Of a stretch of 18,805 nt of DNA, positions 13,347 to 18,805 are shown piece by piece. A program made the translations under genes and the position numbers. Origin of the DNA: Candidatus Nitrosopumilus sp. (lineage in GTDB: Archaea; Thermoproteota; Nitrososphaeria; Nitrososphaerales; Nitrosopumilaceae). Below the pieces are notes generated by a model. That model ran no database searches and was not told the DNA's origin. It saw only the letters and a program-made list of their open reading frames with translations. Each line of letters opens with the position of its first letter. The stretch's first letter is position 1. The stretch spans positions 1-18,805 of the forward strand of contig JABDKK010000122.1 in assembly GCA_013002265.1 (NCBI GenBank), in the 5' to 3' direction.

Positions 13347-14272
13347 GTACTACGTTTGAAAAAAGACAAGAGTATAGGGCTTTATTCAAAAATAATGTAA
13401 GCAAGCGACTTATTGTTGATAAAGTAGTCCGAATCATTATCTTTTCTTGTGTGATTATTGCAATTATTCCTCTTGGAAGCATTCTTGTTGAAGTTTTTAA
13501 AAATGGAATAGCTGCAATAAGTTGGGAATTTTTAACTGAAACTCCTGGTTCCATTGGTTCTGGAGAAGGTGGAATAGGTCCTGCTATTCAGGGAACTTTG
13601 ATAATTATTGGACTTTCTAGTTTAATCGGAGTTCCAATTGGTGTAATGTCTGGAATTTATCTGTCTGAATATGGTGATAATAAGCTTGCAAGATCGATTA
13701 GATTCTTTACTGATGTCTTTATGGAATTTCCATCTATTGTTCTTGGAATTTTTGCATTTTTAGTAATTGTCTTACTTCTAGGTCATTTTTCAGTATGGGC
13801 AGGTGCTTTTGCATTGTCTTTGATTATGTTTCCAATTGTTGCAAGAACCACTGAGGAATCCCTGAAAATGGTCCCTGTGACGTATCGCGAAGCAGGTACT
13901 GCTTTAGGTTTAAAAAAATGGGTTATCACATTTAGAATTGTAATTTCTGCTGCAAAAAGTGGAATGATTACTGGCATTCTGCTTTCTGTTTCAAGAATTG
14001 GTGGTGAGACTGCACCATTAATTATGACTATTCTCGGAAGTAGTCAGTTCTTTAGTAGCATGGATGTTCCAATGGATGCACTTCCATTAAGAATATGGAG
14101 ATTGTCTTTATTGCCTTATGATAGTGCCCAGCTACAGGGTTGGGGCTCTGCTCTGGTATTGATAATGATTATACTGGGAATTAATCTTGGTGTGCGATAT
14201 TACTTTGCTAGTAAAAAAGGAAGTAACATATTTGGTAGACTGATTAAATTAGGAGTAGGTGAGAGAAAATGA
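13343..14272 (+). CDS. pstA: Phosphate ABC transporter permease PstA
   Basis: A 309-residue membrane protein, partner of PstC. Residues 32-55 are the first membrane segment (IIIFSCVIIAIIPLGSILVEVF); GIGPAIQGTLIIIGLSSLIGVPIGVMSGIYLSEYG is the typical PstA second segment, with the FTDVFMEFPSIVLGIFAFLVI region after it. The EAA loop REAGTALGLKKWVITFRIVISAAKSGMITGILLSVSRIGGETAPLI contacts PstB. The start codon is TTG, overlapping the pstC TGA by four bases (TTGA), with a Shine-Dalgarno upstream; no better start lies near. Its own stop overlaps the pstB start (ATGA), so the three transport genes are translationally coupled. Confidence 0.95.
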   Translation: MSTTFEKRQEYRALFKNNVSKRLIVDKVVRIIIFSCVIIAIIPLGSILVEVFKNGIAAISWEFLTETPGSIGSGEGGIGPAIQGTLIIIGLSSLIGVPIGVMSGIYLSEYGDNKLARSIRFFTDVFMEFPSIVLGIFAFLVIVLLLGHFSVWAGAFALSLIMFPIVARTTEESLKMVPVTYREAGTALGLKKWVITFRIVISAAKSGMITGILLSVSRIGGETAPLIMTILGSSQFFSSMDVPMDALPLRIWRLSLLPYDSAQLQGWGSALVLIMIILGINLGVRYYFASKKGSNIFGRLIKLGVGERK

Positions 14273-15108
14273 CATCTTTGACACTTGATTCTACATCGTT
14301 AAACAGTTCACCTGAATCTGAATCACCTCCCTTCCGTCCCAATATTGAAACAAAATACAAGATGATAGCTGAAAATGTTACTATCAAGTATGGTGATTTT
14401 GAAGCAGTAAAAAACATCACGATGAAATTCCCTGAAAAATCAGTAACAGCTCTGATTGGTCCTTCTGGTTGTGGTAAAACTACTTTCCTTCGATGCCTTA
14501 ACAGAATGCATGATATGACCAAAAATGCTTCAGTAATTGGAAAAGTAATGATTGATGATATTGATCTTTATGATAAATCAATTGATCCAATTTACCATAG
14601 AAGGAAAGTTGGAATGGTATTCCAAAAACCAAATCCTTTTCCTACCATGTCTATCTATGATAATGTAACAGCAGGACTAAAACTCAATGGCGTAAGGGAT
14701 AAAAAAATTCTAGATGAGATAGTCGAGGATTCTCTTAAGATGGCATATCTGTGGGATGAAGTTAAAAGTGATTTGAAGAAATCTGCAATTGAATTGTCTG
14801 GTGGACAACAACAACGTCTCTGTATTGCACGAGCATTAGCTATTCAGCCAGAAGTGTTGCTAATGGATGAACCTGCATCAGCACTTGATCCTATTGCCAC
14901 TCAAAAAATAGAAGAAACAATTACAGAGTTAAAAAAAGAGTATACGATAATAATTGTAACACATAACATGCAACAGGCTGTTAGAGTTTCTGATTATACT
15001 GGATTCATGTATCTAGGTGATTTAATTGAGTTTAGAGAAACAAAAAAACTCTTTACAGATCCAAAAAATGATTTAACTGCAAAATATGTTCAAGGTCAGT
15101 TTGGTTAA
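14269..15108 (+). CDS. pstB: Phosphate ABC transporter ATP-binding protein PstB
   Basis: A 279-residue ATPase driving PstCA. Motifs in order: Walker A GPSGCGKTT (about 64-72), the PstB-typical LRCLNRMHD, Q-loop VFQKPNPFPTMSIYDNV, signature LSGGQQQRLCIARAL, Walker B VLLMDEPASALDPIAT, and H-loop VTHNMQQAVR. The end (KYVQGQFG) is also typical. Residues 1-30 are a Ser/Pro-rich extension not found in most PstB proteins; an internal ATG at residue 32 would give the usual length, but the ATGA overlap with pstA and a GGTGAG Shine-Dalgarno five bases upstream favour the longer form. Confidence 0.96.
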   Translation: MTSLTLDSTSLNSSPESESPPFRPNIETKYKMIAENVTIKYGDFEAVKNITMKFPEKSVTALIGPSGCGKTTFLRCLNRMHDMTKNASVIGKVMIDDIDLYDKSIDPIYHRRKVGMVFQKPNPFPTMSIYDNVTAGLKLNGVRDKKILDEIVEDSLKMAYLWDEVKSDLKKSAIELSGGQQQRLCIARALAIQPEVLLMDEPASALDPIATQKIEETITELKKEYTIIIVTHNMQQAVRVSDYTGFMYLGDLIEFRETKKLFTDPKNDLTAKYVQGQFG

Positions 15109-15768
15109 ATGACTAGATTAATTGATCCATCATTGCAAAAACTCTCTTTTATTATGGCAGAGATGGGTGATATGGTAATTGAATCCATCTCTCTAGCTAT
15201 TGATTCCTATCTTGATGGAACAAACACTATGGATAAAGTTTTAGCCTTATCAGATTCTATTCGCTCAAAGTATTATGAAGTTGAAGATTTGACATTCGAT
15301 ATGTTATTAAAATATCAACCAGTTGCAGATGATTTTAGATTTATTCGTTCGTCCACTGAAATTTCTTATGCTTTTTCTAGATTTGGAAGATATGCATATG
15401 ACATAACCCAAGTTAGAGACTTATTTGGCGATGTCTCTGAATGCACCAATGCATCACTTGTTGAATCCACCAAAAAAGTCAAACATATGATAAAAGAGGC
15501 TGTCTTATCCTTTGCAGAACTTGATGTGAGAAAAGCAATCAAAATTCGTGAAGATGAAAAAGTAATTGATCAAATTTACAAAGAACGACTTCCAAAACTA
15601 ATTGAATCAAAAAATACTAAATGTGCTCTAGCTGAAGCTTTGTTATTGCGATATCTTGAAAGAATTGGAGATCATGCTGTATTCATGAGTGATGCCATTA
15701 ATTACATTGTAACTGGAAAGCATAGGCCTAGCCCTGAAAGAATTGCATCCCATACAAAAACTGATTAA
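15109..15768 (+). CDS. phoU: Phosphate transport regulator PhoU
   Basis: A 219-residue all-helical protein, two PhoU three-helix bundles (about 8-105 and 115-205). The second repeat keeps the metal-site motif LERIGDHAVFMSDAI. In the first repeat the matching segment reads FSRFGRYAYDITQV, where the usual acidic and Asp/His positions are replaced by Arg and Tyr, so one metal site may be altered. PhoU proteins restrain Pst transport and signal phosphate status. The gene follows pstB with no spacer (TAA then ATG) and closes the operon. It lacks the DNA-binding domain carried by the other PhoU protein encoded here. Confidence 0.93.
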   Translation: MTRLIDPSLQKLSFIMAEMGDMVIESISLAIDSYLDGTNTMDKVLALSDSIRSKYYEVEDLTFDMLLKYQPVADDFRFIRSSTEISYAFSRFGRYAYDITQVRDLFGDVSECTNASLVESTKKVKHMIKEAVLSFAELDVRKAIKIREDEKVIDQIYKERLPKLIESKNTKCALAEALLLRYLERIGDHAVFMSDAINYIVTGKHRPSPERIASHTKTD

Positions 15769-15815
15769 ATTATCTCTTAATTTTTATTCAGGCAAAAATT
15801 TTTTGATATGTTATA

Positions 15816-16907
15816 ATGGATATTTTACAACTAATTCAAGCTAATCTTCTTACTCCGATAATTCTGTTTTTCTTGTTTGGGATTATTGCTGCAAGAATAA
15901 AGTCTGATTTGAAAATTCCTGAAGCAATTTCAGAATTTTTGCCAATCTATCTTCTTGCCGCAATTGGACTTCATGGTGGAATAGAGATGAGAAACACTGG
16001 TTTTGAAAACATGCTAGTTCCAATGTTTGTGGCAATTGGATTATCTCTGTTGTTTACTCTGAATCATTACCAGATACTACGAAGATTAGGAAAGTTCAAC
16101 ATCTTTGATTCCTATGCTTTAGCATCAACTTATGGCGCAGTGGGTGCAGTGCATTTCTCAGTTGGTTTGTCTTTTTTGAAAAATCAGGGAGTAACTTCTG
16201 AGGGATATATTGCAGCAATTCTTGCAGTGCTAGAACCTCTTGCATTCATTTTGGCAATATTTATGACCAATATGGCAGTTTCAAAACAGATCAAAGCCAA
16301 GAAACAATCTTTTGGAAATGATGACTCTACTGAAATAGATATTGGATTAAGTCAAACTAAAACAAAAACAAAACTTTCTCACGTACTACGTGAATCTATT
16401 ACAGGAAAAGCAATTGTCATTCTTCTAGGCAGTATTGTAATTGGTTACATTATTGGTGAGGAAGGTTTTGAATCTATCCGGATTGTTTTTGATGATATGT
16501 TTACTGGAGCAATTGTGATTTTTATGATTGAAATGGGAATTATAGCCGGTCAAAGATTAGATGATATTAAAAAAGTAGGCATTTTTCTTACCGCATTTGC
16601 CATGATTATACCTCTATTCAATGGAATAATTGGGGTTCTGGTCTCGACTGCACTGGGATTAAGCATAGGGGGAGCTGTCATGTTTGGATTATTGATGGCA
16701 AGTGCATCATTTATTGCAGCACCTGCCGTTTTACGACATGCAATCCCTCAGGCAAAACCAAGTCTGTACATAACATCTGCTTTGGGAATTACCTTCCCAT
16801 TTAACATCATTGTTACATTGCCCATACTATTTTCAATATCTACCCTTGTTCACACTGGAGAGGGAACAATAGATTTATTCCAACATATTACGGAGGTATT
16901 TCGATGA
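15816..16907 (+). CDS. sbtA: Sodium-dependent bicarbonate transporter, SbtA family
   Basis: A 363-residue membrane protein of the SbtA/Sbt_1 (DUF897) family, with about ten membrane segments in two halves. Family features include ITPIILFFLFGIIAARIKSDLKIPE-like start (LLTPIILFFLFGIIAARI), IYLLAAIGLHGGIEM, STYGAVGAVHFSVGLSFL, VLEPLAFILAIFM, then a hydrophilic cytoplasmic loop (about 156-190, rich in Lys, Ser and Thr), and in the second half FIMEMGIIAGQRL-like (FMIEMGIIAGQRL) and GLLMASASFIAAPAVLRHAIP, typical of SbtA. Cyanobacterial SbtA imports bicarbonate with sodium. Here bicarbonate would feed acetyl-CoA/propionyl-CoA carboxylase of the 3-hydroxypropionate/4-hydroxybutyrate cycle (inference from organism type). 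It overlaps sbtB by four bases and lies 47 bp after phoU. Confidence 0.9.
   Translation: MDILQLIQANLLTPIILFFLFGIIAARIKSDLKIPEAISEFLPIYLLAAIGLHGGIEMRNTGFENMLVPMFVAIGLSLLFTLNHYQILRRLGKFNIFDSYALASTYGAVGAVHFSVGLSFLKNQGVTSEGYIAAILAVLEPLAFILAIFMTNMAVSKQIKAKKQSFGNDDSTEIDIGLSQTKTKTKLSHVLRESITGKAIVILLGSIVIGYIIGEEGFESIRIVFDDMFTGAIVIFMIEMGIIAGQRLDDIKKVGIFLTAFAMIIPLFNGIIGVLVSTALGLSIGGAVMFGLLMASASFIAAPAVLRHAIPQAKPSLYITSALGITFPFNIIVTLPILFSISTLVHTGEGTIDLFQHITEVFR
16892..16897 (+). promoter_or_regulatory. Shine-Dalgarno of sbtB
   Basis: GGAGGT six bases before the ATG at 16904, inside the end of sbtA. It is a full-strength site and ensures that the PII-like partner is well translated from the shared mRNA. 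Confidence 0.65.
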
Positions 16908-17206
16908 AACTATACAATGTAAAACTGCTAACAATTACCTGTGAAATTTTAGCACAAAAAAATATTATTGAAATTTTAAAAAAACACAACATAACTGGAT
17001 ATACTACATATGAGGTAGATGGAAATGGCGCACGTGGATTAAGAGGTCAGGGATTTAAAAATGAAAAAAATGTCAAAGTTGAAGTAATAATGCGTGAAGA
17101 AAAACTGTCCGATATTGTTGAAGAAATATCTCGAACACTATTTGCAAATTTTGCAATCGTGCTATATGTCAGTGATGTAGGCGTAGTTAGAATCGAAAAA
17201 TTCTAA
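16904..17206 (+). CDS. sbtB: PII-like bicarbonate transporter regulator, SbtB-like
   Basis: A 100-residue protein of the PII fold (beta-alpha-beta twice): strand VKLLTITCEI, helix AQKNIIEILKKHNI, the motif TGYTTYEVDGNGARG (about 32-46) leading to a T-loop (about 40-57, RGLRGQGFKNEKN), then VKVEVIMREE, helix KLSDIVEEISRTLF and strand AIVLYVSDVGVVR. The TGYT and G-x-G-x-R-G pattern matches cyanobacterial SbtB, which binds adenine nucleotides including cAMP and controls SbtA by binding its cytoplasmic side. The C-terminal GPxGC redox extension of many cyanobacterial SbtB proteins is absent; the protein ends at IEKF. The ATGA overlap with sbtA supports a dedicated pair. The stop codon overlaps the convergent arsR stop. 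Confidence 0.85.
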   Translation: MKLYNVKLLTITCEILAQKNIIEILKKHNITGYTTYEVDGNGARGLRGQGFKNEKNVKVEVIMREEKLSDIVEEISRTLFANFAIVLYVSDVGVVRIEKF

Positions 17207-17502
17207 CAGCAAGAATCATCAGAACATAATACTGGAATTTTCTTACTTGTTTTTGTAACATTTGAAATTAAATTTGATAATTGGTTGCTTGAAATTGCAT
17301 ACATTGCCTTTTTACCTTCGTCTCTTGATTTAACAATGCCACATTTCTTTAGAGTTTTTAGATGGTGCGAAACAAGGGGTTGATCCTTTTTTAGTTTCTC
17401 AACAAAATCATTTACACAAAGCTCCTTGTTTTTTTGTAATAATTCTAAAATCTCAAACCTTGTTTCATCACATATGCACTTTAGCAGACTGATTCCATTC
17501 AT
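17203..17502 (-). CDS. arsR: ArsR-family metalloregulator with C-terminal cysteine cluster
   Basis: A 99-residue winged-helix repressor. The ArsR layout is clear: CDETRFEILELLQKNKELCVNDFVEKL, recognition helix DQPLVSHHLKTLKKCGIV, and a wing DEGKKAMYAI. The classic As(III) site ELCVCDL is reduced to ELCVNDF, losing one Cys. Other Cys are at 9 and 11 (KCICDE), 29, 54, and a C-terminal trio at 93, 98 and 99 (CSDDSCC). C-terminal or N-terminal Cys sites are known alternatives in this family. It is divergent from arsC over only 40 bp, so it very likely represses both promoters and releases them when arsenite binds. TATA-like AAATATTA is centred about 26 bp before its ATG. Confidence 0.88.
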   Translation of the reverse strand: MNGISLLKCICDETRFEILELLQKNKELCVNDFVEKLKKDQPLVSHHLKTLKKCGIVKSRDEGKKAMYAISSNQLSNLISNVTKTSKKIPVLCSDDSCC

Positions 17503-17510
17503 ATCAATCT

Positions 17511-17534
17511 ATATTTATATAAACTAATATTTAT
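17511..17534. promoter_or_regulatory. Shared divergent promoter and likely ArsR operator
   Basis: In the 40 bp between the arsR and arsC start codons, TTTATATA (17514-17521) is centred about 25 bp before the arsC GTG, and TAATATTT (17525-17532, AAATATTA on the minus strand) about 26 bp before the arsR ATG. TTTATATAAA is a perfect 10-bp palindrome and ATATTTAT is repeated directly (17511-17518 and 17527-17534). Both mRNAs should be leaderless. ArsR bound here would block both TATA boxes. Confidence 0.55.
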
Positions 17535-17542
17535 GTCATATT

Positions 17543-17947
17543 GTGACTGAGCCTAAAAAATTACTCTTTGTATGCGTAGAAAATGCAGGTAGGAGTCAAA
17601 TGGCCGAAGCATTCCTTAGAAAATTTGCTCCTGACCTTCAAGTGACTAGTGCTGGAACAAAACCAAATGTTGAGCTAAATCCTATTGTTGTTCAAGTAAT
17701 GAATGAGATTGGAATTGATTTGACAAATCAAAAACCAAAAGAACTGACTAATCAAATGATTGAAGAATCAATTACAGTTAACATGGGATGCATGGATAAA
17801 GAGTCATGTCCTTCTTTATTTGTAAAAAATGTAATTGATTGGAATATTTCTGATCCTAAAGGTAAAGACATTGAGCAAGTCAGAGAAATTAGAGATCAAA
17901 TAAAATCCCAAGTCATTAAACTCATTGATTCAGTTCAGGGTAAATAG
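17543..17947 (+). CDS. arsC: Arsenate reductase, low-molecular-weight phosphatase type (thioredoxin-coupled)
   Basis: A 134-residue protein with the phosphatase P-loop CVENAGRS (C11-x5-R17, then SQMAEAF), the TSAGT motif, and the catalytic Asp region ISDPKGKD (D104). Two further Cys, C83 and C89 (NMGCMDKESCP), match in position the relay Cys of the Staphylococcus aureus ArsC class, which reduce arsenate to arsenite through a triple-Cys relay ending in thioredoxin. Those relay Cys separate it from plain protein-tyrosine phosphatases. The start is GTG, supported by the TATA box 25 bp upstream. It is divergent from arsR and followed after two bases by an aquaporin-family gene, so arsenite made here has a neighbouring exit route. 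Confidence 0.9.
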   Translation: MTEPKKLLFVCVENAGRSQMAEAFLRKFAPDLQVTSAGTKPNVELNPIVVQVMNEIGIDLTNQKPKELTNQMIEESITVNMGCMDKESCPSLFVKNVIDWNISDPKGKDIEQVREIRDQIKSQVIKLIDSVQGK

Positions 17948-17949
17948 TA

Positions 17950-18633
17950 ATGACATATTCAAATTTGCAAATTTTTACAGTAGAATTAATTGGAACATTT
18001 ATTCTTGTAATATTTGCAACCGGCTCAATTGTATATGATGCAGAAGTTTTTGATGGTAAACTGGGAATTCCTTTTGCTGCTCTTGCACCATTCATTGCGT
18101 TACTCATTGGTGTCTATTCTTTTGGTAAAATATCTCTGGCTCACTTTAATCCTGCAGTAACTATTGGTTATTACATTACAGGACACATTTCAAAAATTCA
18201 AATAGTATATTATTTTGCAGCTGAAATTATTGGTGCACTTTTAGGGTCGTTATTTGTTTTATTTTTCATTGGAGATAAAGCAAATCTTGGTGCAAATGCA
18301 CCAAACTATGGTCATTCTATATTTTTGATATTTCCTGTTGAAGTACTTGCATCTGCAATGCTTATGGGTGTGATTTTCTATGTTGTTTATACAAAAGGAT
18401 TGAGGGGATTCAGTGGTGTTGCTATTGGTGGCATTGTTGGATTGGATATTTTATTTCTGGCATTTATCTCGGGGGCATCAATGAATCCCGCTAGAGCATT
18501 GGCTCCTGCATTATTGTCCGGCTCATTAGGTGATTTGTGGCTATATTGGAGTGCTCCCTTTATTGGAACGATAATTGTCGCATTTCTCTTTCGCAACAAA
18601 TTCCAAGCCCAAAGAGCCTCAAATTACGAATAA
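17950..18633 (+). CDS. MIP/aquaporin family channel, probable arsenite channel (AqpS-like)
   Basis: A 227-residue channel with six membrane segments and the two half-helices of the family: HFNPAVTIG (N67-P68-A69) and SMNPARALAP (N179-P180-A181, R182). By hand alignment to E. coli AqpZ, the selectivity-filter His is replaced by Ile (167) and the Thr next to the second NPA by Ala (176), while the Arg is kept, so it is unlikely to be a strict water channel. MIP channels carry uncharged As(OH)3; in Sinorhizobium meliloti AqpS replaces the arsenite pump beside ArsC. The same layout here suggests downhill arsenite efflux. A glycerol or other solute channel is the alternative. It forms an operon with arsC. 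Confidence 0.88.
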   Translation: MTYSNLQIFTVELIGTFILVIFATGSIVYDAEVFDGKLGIPFAALAPFIALLIGVYSFGKISLAHFNPAVTIGYYITGHISKIQIVYYFAAEIIGALLGSLFVLFFIGDKANLGANAPNYGHSIFLIFPVEVLASAMLMGVIFYVVYTKGLRGFSGVAIGGIVGLDILFLAFISGASMNPARALAPALLSGSLGDLWLYWSAPFIGTIIVAFLFRNKFQAQRASNYE

Positions 18634-18658
18634 TAATGACCAATATTCAGAGTCAGTA

Positions 18659-18805
18659 TTGCCAAATTCCAAAAAATTATTCAATATTGCCAAAAAAGTA
18701 ATTCCTTCAGGAGTTAATAGCCCTGTTAGATATTTTGAGCCTTACCCATTTTTTACAAAAAAAGCAAATGGTGCATACATTTGGGATGAGGACAATAATC
18801 GATAC
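18659..18805 (+). CDS. hemL: Glutamate-1-semialdehyde 2,1-aminomutase, 5' end (partial)
   Basis: The window ends inside this gene; 49 codons are visible. The segments AKKVIPSGVNSPVRYF and KKANGAYIWDEDNNRY match the N terminus of HemL, the PLP enzyme that turns glutamate-1-semialdehyde into 5-aminolevulinate for tetrapyrrole synthesis (haem-related cofactors and cobalamin). The start is uncertain. TTG at 18659 is the only usual start codon in frame after the aquaporin stop, with an AATAATAA element about 26 bp upstream. However, the in-frame codons just before it (QYSESV) also look coding-like. An ATG at 18636 is one base out of frame and reaches a stop after about 22 codons. Confidence 0.8.
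   Translation, partial: MPNSKKLFNIAKKVIPSGVNSPVRYFEPYPFFTKKANGAYIWDEDNNRY

Noticed and set aside
18636..18704. ATG at 18636 as a small gene or the hemL start
   Set aside because: It is out of the HemL frame and stops after about 22 codons with no recognisable motif.
1..18805. tRNA, rRNA, CRISPR array, insertion sequence or prophage
   Set aside because: No cloverleaf with GTTCRA-type arm, no regularly spaced repeats, no transposase or integrase frames and no flanking inverted repeats were seen on reading both strands.

Overview
The window reads as a chromosomal segment of an ammonia-oxidising archaeon (Thaumarchaeota/Nitrososphaerota, most like Nitrosopumilus or Nitrosarchaeum). The basis is strongly AT-rich DNA, archaeal TATA boxes 25-30 bp before start codons, an AbrB-PhoU fusion regulator, an F420-type oxidoreductase, a COG4880 secreted beta-propeller, and a short Trp-rich C-terminal domain that I associate with secreted proteins of this group. 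No rRNA, tRNA, CRISPR array, transposase or integrase was seen. Genes are tightly packed and no gene-free stretch exceeds about 180 bp.

Layout. (1) 1-4417: the 3' end of an unrecognised gene, a secreted beta-propeller protein divergent from a membrane-anchored helix-turn-helix regulator, a small F420-dependent oxidoreductase-like protein and a tandem PRC-barrel protein. (2) 4418-6406: a 32-residue zinc-ribbon microprotein divergent from a two-gene ABC-2 exporter. (3) 6448-8046: a secreted protein with NHL propeller, HYR-like and RTX calcium-binding repeats. (4) 8133-15768: a phosphate cluster made of pstS, an unrecognised secreted protein with three tandem repeats, a divergent phoU-AbrB regulator gene, and the operon pstC-pstA-pstB-phoU. 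(5) 15816-17206: a sodium/bicarbonate transporter SbtA overlapping a PII-like SbtB. (6) 17203-18633: a divergent arsR facing arsC and an aquaporin-family channel. (7) 18659 onward: the start of hemL.

How they fit together. PstS captures phosphate outside the membrane and PstCAB imports it, with two PhoU-type proteins as likely controllers; no PhoR/PhoB is visible in the window. The 8-mer CTATATAG occurs upstream of pstS, the triple-repeat gene and pstC and was not noticed elsewhere in the window, so it is a candidate archaeal Pho box. SbtA/SbtB would supply bicarbonate, the substrate of the autotrophic 3-hydroxypropionate/4-hydroxybutyrate cycle of these organisms. Arsenate enters cells through phosphate transporters, so an ArsR-ArsC-channel module near pst makes sense; here a channel stands where an arsenite pump would be expected.

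Expression signals. Most first genes have a TATA box so close to the start codon that the mRNA should be leaderless, while several downstream operon genes carry Shine-Dalgarno sequences. Several convergent gene pairs abut or overlap at their stop codons.
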